Of a stretch of DNA of 64,000 nt, positions 59,113-64,000 are shown in pieces (positions within the stretch are counted from its first letter, which is position 1; each line of letters begins with the position of its first letter). The DNA is from Triplophysa rosa (lineage: Eukaryota > Chordata > Actinopteri > Cypriniformes > Nemacheilidae), in NCBI RefSeq assembly GCF_024868665.1, contig NC_079906.1, forward strand, positions 8,456,944 to 8,520,943, written 5' to 3'. Under the pieces are notes generated by a model. That model had not been told where the DNA came from and did not search any database. It saw nothing but the letters and a program-made list of their open reading frames with translations. The position numbers and the translations under genes were made by a program.

Positions 59113-59488
59113 CAGAGGCATATTAAGACCTCATGGTGCCCCTGGGCAACAGCCCCAGAGGTGCCCCCCCATCAACCCACCTACCCACACGCAAGAATCC
59201 ACTCATTAAAAGATTTATATATTAAAAGATTTTATAAGAATGAAACTCAGCAATTTACAATATACTATTTTACAAGAATTATACATTAACATAACACTTT
59301 TGTAGAATAGAACACAAACAAAAAAAACTCTTTTCATCAAGCATTTTTAACAATTAGGCCTACTGTAGTTAAGGGGCACCTGCTTTCTGTTGTAATGTTA
59401 CATTTCAGGTTTTGATGTAGTGAAAAAAATCACTAACATTTTTTTAACAGGTGTAAATGTTGTGCGTGCCACAAAGTGGGGGTACAGG

Positions 59489-59524
<36 letters not shown>

Positions 59525-60377
59525 GCATGTATGTATTCACATTAGGGGGACAATGGAACAATGTACAGATTTTCAGGACATTGGGACTTTAATTCACCAA
59601 AGTGGCATTCACCAGATTACAATGTATAGCAAGGTTATTCATAAAAATAACATGAAACGTTATTGTTACTATTTTAACTGCTATACAGCTATTCAAACAC
59701 TCTATTTAAGCACAGTATGTGTATATTCTTCTTACTAAACGATCACATAAGTACTAAGATAAAAGTGTACTCCACTAAAAAGGACACGTATGAATTGATT
59801 GCTATAGTGATGACACCGACCGTTCTTCACTTTCACTTTAAAACCCAGGTTTGGATCTTCAATAGTGGCCTTTACCTCCACGTACTATTAGCATACATTA
59901 TCGGCACTATAACATCTTATTTCTGACGCATGCCATGTATATATACCTTTATTAATCAGTGCTAATCCCCGCATTTTTAGTCGCTGCTACAACAATGCAC
60001 TCTGCATCGTTCCCGCTTCCATCTGTTTGAAGATTAAAGTGTACACGAAAGACGACTCGCCTCATAACAGTCACTTGTTGATTGGCTGAATGTTAATTCA
60101 CTCAAATCTATGTAACTAAACAGATAACATGGGCGGGAATGTTGGCGGAGGTGTGTCGAAAAAGTGCGGAGGACAGAACCATTTTTATCCGACAGTGGGG
60201 GTATTCCCGTACATGGTGCCACGCCTATTTAGCGCAGATGCGTGACTTAAGTCTTAAAAATCAAGTGCTTATGTACATTTATAAAAACATATTTTGTATC
60301 GCGGGTTTATTTGGTGCCCCTAAAGTCTTGGTGCCCCTGGGCACTCGCCCAATTGCCCGGTTAATCCGCCTCCTCTG
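59113..60377. mobile_element. Non-autonomous hAT-type element
   Basis: It starts CAGAGGCATATTAAG and ends GGCGGATTAA-like in inverse (...CCGCCTCCTCTG). The 8-bp duplication AGAAACAC lies at 59105-59112 and 60378-60385. Subterminal GGTGCCCCTGGGCA occurs at both ends in inverse (GGTGCCCCTGGGCAAC and its partner). A CA microsatellite lies inside at 59492-59520. No transposase is recognisable. Confidence 0.8.
59492..59520. repeat. (CA)n microsatellite
   Basis: About 14 CA units inside the hAT-type element. Confidence 0.85.
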
Positions 60378-60812
60378 AGAAACACTCTCCTCCGAGGCGC
60401 GCTGCTTCAATAGCCTATACCAAATACTGCCTTCTTTTTATAGAGGTTGCTAAGCGATCACGTTTGTTAAAAACGTTTTGTATTTTGGGATGGTTATTTT
60501 GACGAGGCAGGAGAGGCCGCATTCACTTATCTCAGTTTTAGTTTGGGACTTATGCATAACAGCATTATGTAAGTGATTTTGTTTAAGTGTAAGTGAGTCC
60601 GAACCTCGCCTTTGCCTCTTTTTCCCATCACACATCAGATCGTAAAGACATTTATTTAGCCTTAGCCCGCAGCTGTTACATGCATTAAGGCCTTACACCG
60701 GTTGGCTTGTTAATAAGCGTTTCTTGTCATTTAATCAGTTGTCAGCAAGAGGGCAGTGTTCCGACATTTAAAAACATGACCCAATAAAACAATTCAAAAG
60801 GAACGAATAATG

Positions 60813-60896
60813 TGGTCGGACCGCGGAGTCGAACTCCTGTCGTTAAAAGCGAGACTGAGCTGCTGCCGCGCACGCGGTCCACTCCGCTACCGAGGC
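60813..60896 (-). other. tRNA-like segment with A-box and B-box (right arm)
   Basis: Inverse copy of 58172-58255 with a few changes. Its A-box is closer to consensus (TAGCGGAGTGGA), and GGACCGCG can pair with the downstream CGCGGTCC. Confidence 0.4.
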
Positions 60897-61439
60897 TGAC
60901 AACTTACAACCATGAACGTACACAAAGTCATGAACGTAAACACTCTCAAAAAGATGCCGTTTTGCACCTATGATAAACGAAAAGGAGGAAAAGCGTGCCC
61001 AATGGAAAAATATCACACAATGAAAGTCTAAACATGATTCGCAATAAAGATAAAAACAGGAAACGTTATTCAGATCGACATTCTACTACACAAGTCTTTC
61101 TGTTCATTGGAGGGGCTGGACTGTGTAGAAAAGGCGCTGCTGATTTTAATATTATAGAAAACGCCGCATTTTACGGCGTCTTTGATACACGGAAGCGCCG
61201 TCTGCATGACCTGCCTTCCGTTTCCATCATACACCTTCCGTTTTCACTATACTCTCTCACACATACATACATTCTTCTCTTACATACATATATTTTCTTC
61301 TTACATACATTTATAATTTTTAATACTAAATGTATACTTTGAATACGTTTACATAAGAGCAAAATGTATAAATGTGTGCGTAAAAATATATGAATATAAG
61401 AGAAAAACGTTAGAATGTGCGTGTTAAAATATGTGAGCA

Positions 61440-61705
61440 CAAGAGGAAAAATGTATGTGTGTGGAAGGAGAATGTGAGTGTGTGTGAAAGGAGAATGTGA
61501 GTGTGAAAGGAGAAAAATGTACGCGTGTGAGAGGAAAAATGTACGTGTGTGAGAGGAAAAATGTACGTGTGTGAGAGGGAAAATGTACGTGTGTGAGAGG
61601 GAAAATGTACGTGTGTGAAAGGAGAATGTGAGTGTGTGAAAGGAGAATGTGAGTGTGTGAGAGGGAAAATGTATGTGTGTGAAAGTAGAATGTGAGTGTG
61701 TGAGA
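61440..61705. repeat. Minisatellite, right arm
   Basis: Inverse counterpart of 57228-57625, about 130 bp shorter. This accounts for the length difference of the two arms. Confidence 0.8.
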
Positions 61706-61742
61706 GTGCTAGAATGAATTTCGGCTTGTACGGCCCCTCATA

Positions 61743-63040
61743 TTACCCGGTACATTTAAAACCGACGCGACTTCTCCCCAGCTCTTTTCCTTATCTGTGC
61801 GGTTGTGGTGTGTTTTGGAGGATACATTATATAGACAATCATGCTGTTGCCACAAGTTGTTCTTCCATCTCCGCTGTCCAACGTACCCTTGCAGGAGCTT
61901 TCGCGGTCAACATTTTTAAAGGTCTGTCAGTCACCTCCGTCACCTTGCAGATGTGCCTCTCATTGGCTGTTGCGAAAGTACCAACGTCATCACCCTGATT
62001 TAAAATCTTAAATATCAAACATGTTTGATATGATCGGGGCGGCCCCGATCTCTCTCGGAGCAGATCGGGAGGTGTAAGATTCGATCTGTGAACGCCTCAC
62101 ATTACGTGATAATCTGGGCCGAACCTCGGACCCGATCGAGGTTCTGGACCCGATTTTTTCAAAGATTCTCGGGAGGGGAAATCGGGGTAAATTCTGGCCG
62201 AGAATCCTGTAATCTGAGCCAGGCTTTAGTCAAATCATACCACGAACTGACGTAGATTTGTGGGGGTGTGGTTACACGAGGCGTTTCAGGCAGGTCTGGG
62301 TGAGCATTCGCTTTTAGATAGAATGCATCTTTTGTTCCCACACTTTCATTTGTGCAATTTTACGTGTCAAATACATGCATGGGCAACTTATAACACACCA
62401 AAGACACAGAAAAACACGTATTCGCGCCATATGACCCCTTTAAGAGAAAGAGCTGATTTTTTTTATTGTGCATGTGCAGATCTGGAGAGAGAAACATACT
62501 GTACGTTGTGCATCAATCTCACATCTTCAAGCACAAAACAGGGATTTGTGAGAATATTGAGAGATGAAATATCAAGAATTTCTTTTCTTAACCAGTTTTT
62601 GAGATTAATATTTCAGAAATCGAAAAGGTAAAGGTGAGCTAACTGCAAGAATACATCTTCCACTTAAACCCCAGAGATACTTTTGACCCTTCACAACAGC
62701 TATTGATGTTTTTTTGGTGGATCTAAATGGAGAACTTGCAAGATCACAAGAGCACGCATACTGTATGATACAGTAAAAAACCCAGTTAAGCCAACATTAG
62801 TATAGTTCCTTTGACAAACAATACTGTACATATAACAGTAGAATCTAAAAAGAGTGCAGTATTTAGATAAGGTTAATATTTCTTTAGTTACAAGCATGCA
62901 AACTTTATTAAAAGACATAACATTTTCTCATTTCTGATCTTTCATTATTGGCATTCACAATATACTGATATTGTCAATAACCATGATATTTATAACCATG
63001 ATTATCAATATTGTATTTAATTCTACACGTATCGTCATAT
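61743..63040. other. Intergenic with decayed repeats
   Basis: No gene is seen. A GC-rich palindrome (GATCGGGGC/GGCCCCGATC) stands at about 62032-62050 in a segment with several GATCGGG motifs (62030-62215). The end of a common repeat (CATATGACCCCTTTAAG) lies near 62430. The rest is AT-rich. Confidence 0.45.
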
Positions 63041-63436
63041 CATAAGTTATAATTTTGCCTAAAAAAGAAAATTATGTCATTATTTACTCACCCTCAAGAA
63101 AGATATTTGGAAGAATGCTTGTAACCAAACAGTTCTTGGCCCCCATTGACTACTACAGTAGGAAAAATGGCTTTACACATTTCTTTGTTTTGATGAACTC
63201 AAAAGAAGATATTTTTAAAGAATATAGGAAACAAACAGTTCTGGGGCACTTTTGACTACCAGTGTTATTTTTCCTACTATGGTAGTCGATGGCGGCCAAG
63301 AACTGTTTGGTTACAAGCATTCGTCCAAATGTCTTTCTCTGTGTTCATCAGAACAAAGAAATTTATACAGATTTGGACCAACTCAAGGGGGAGTAAATGA
63401 TAACAGAATTTTATTTTTTATTAACTGTCCCTATAA
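63041..63436. mobile_element. Foldback MITE
   Basis: The two halves are inverted copies around about 63245: ATTTACTCACCCTCAAG against CTCAAGGGGGAGTAAAT, and AACCAAACAGTTCTTGGC against GCCAAGAACTGTTTGGTT. It is non-coding. The end sequences recur at 41525-41600. Confidence 0.75.
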
Positions 63437-63607
63437 GAGCTATCTTTCATAACAAACTCTTTTTCTGTCTACCTACATTTGTTGAACATTCATTTAATTT
63501 CATTGGATAACACAATAATATAGTTTTTTTGTGAATTCTTTTTGCCACAATTAACCTGTAGTGAAAATCTGATATTGTGACAGCATTAACTGGCATACAG
63601 TATAATG

Positions 63608-63986
63608 CAGGGCTTGGCATTAAGCATGGTCATGTGGTTGTCCTTCGGACAAGTAAATTTGTCATTCACTTGTCCGAGTACAAAAATGACTTGTCCAAAG
63701 ATAAAAAATGATATTTCATTTGAATTATAATATAATATAATCAATATAATTGTTTCGGATTTAGATTGGTCAAGTTTGCTTCTAAGCATTTTAACTAGTG
63801 TCCGCTTTGGCCGCCTGAATTCACACAATCACGCAGCTCTGTCTAATGCACATATTCTTATTATCCTACATATGTCACACTGTTTTTTTTTCCAAGTTAC
63901 TTGTCCGGTCGGGCAAGTAAAATTCTCTCTCACTTGCCCACACAAAACATTCACTTGTCCCGGACAAGCGTTAATGTCAAGCCCTG
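63608..63986. mobile_element. hAT-type MITE
   Basis: It starts CAGGGCTTGGCATTAA and ends TTAATGTCAAGCCCTG. Inside, the motif ACTTGTCC(G/C) and its inverse GGACAAGT recur many times. No exact 8-bp duplication is visible at the flanks, so the family call rests on the CAGGG ends. Confidence 0.65.
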
Positions 63987-64000
63987 TAATACAACAAGGA

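Larger units (their letters stand above)
57193..61742. mobile_element. 4.55-kb element with ~1.1-1.2 kb terminal inverted repeats
   Basis: The left arm (57193-58407) and right arm (60661-61742) are near-identical inverted copies. They begin TATGAGGGGCCGTACAAG and end CTTGTACGGCCCCTCATA. Each arm has a minisatellite at its outer side, an open frame of 115 codons and a tRNA-like segment. The loop (58408-60660) is about 2.25 kb and holds a hAT-type insertion (59113-60377), leaving about 1 kb of original loop without a recognisable gene. No clean target duplication was found. The class is unknown to me. The TATG start recalls the two foldbacks in the SLC6 introns. Confidence 0.8.

Noticed and set aside
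57193..61742. Polinton/Maverick element
   Set aside because: The long inverted repeats would fit, but there is no polymerase, integrase or capsid gene. The element is too short and no 6-bp target duplication was found.

Overview
The window is teleost nuclear DNA, most likely from a cyprinid fish. It has long introns with GT/AG splice sites, conserved vertebrate genes and a dense load of fish-type transposable elements. Four protein-coding genes can be read exon by exon. These are pyroxd1 (+, 12 coding exons, 484 codons), two tandem parp11-type mono-ADP-ribosyltransferase genes (both -, 7 coding exons each, 306 and 339 codons), and an SLC6 transporter of the GAT2/BGT1 type (+, 15 coding exons, 634 codons). 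None shows a frameshift or premature stop in the reconstructed exons. Exon coordinates are given in the entries.

Layout. Positions 1-5660 are retroelement debris. It starts with a 5'-truncated Ty3/gypsy element whose pol order is protease-integrase-RT-RNase H (Gmr1 type) and which keeps its 3' LTR. An endogenous-retrovirus pol fragment on the minus strand follows and runs into a 100-N assembly gap. Positions 5644-8711 hold no gene, only one small inverted-repeat element. Positions 8712-20535 are pyroxd1, whose last intron (8.6 kb) is swollen by nested insertions, including a nearly full-length L1/Tx1-type LINE with target-site duplications. Positions 21772-24619 and 29761-31857 are the two parp11 genes, separated by a decayed TRIM relic and empty AT-rich sequence. 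Positions 34452-52152 are the transporter gene. Its first intron carries a DIRS-type tyrosine-recombinase retrotransposon, and two later introns carry long foldback elements with clean 6-bp target duplications.

Positions 52153-64000 hold no host gene that I can recognise. They contain a 5'-truncated LINE, a solo LTR, a 4.55-kb element with terminal inverted repeats of about 1.1-1.2 kb whose loop holds a hAT-type insertion, a foldback element and a final hAT-type MITE.

The host genes belong to unrelated pathways: oxidoreductase, ADP-ribosylation and neurotransmitter or osmolyte uptake. I see no sign of a functional cluster apart from the parp11 tandem pair. The most unusual material is in the mobile elements: the Gmr1-type domain order, the preserved DIRS terminal architecture with a deleted RNase H, and a set of long-inverted-repeat elements that all start TATG, the largest carrying a tRNA-like A-box/B-box segment in each arm.
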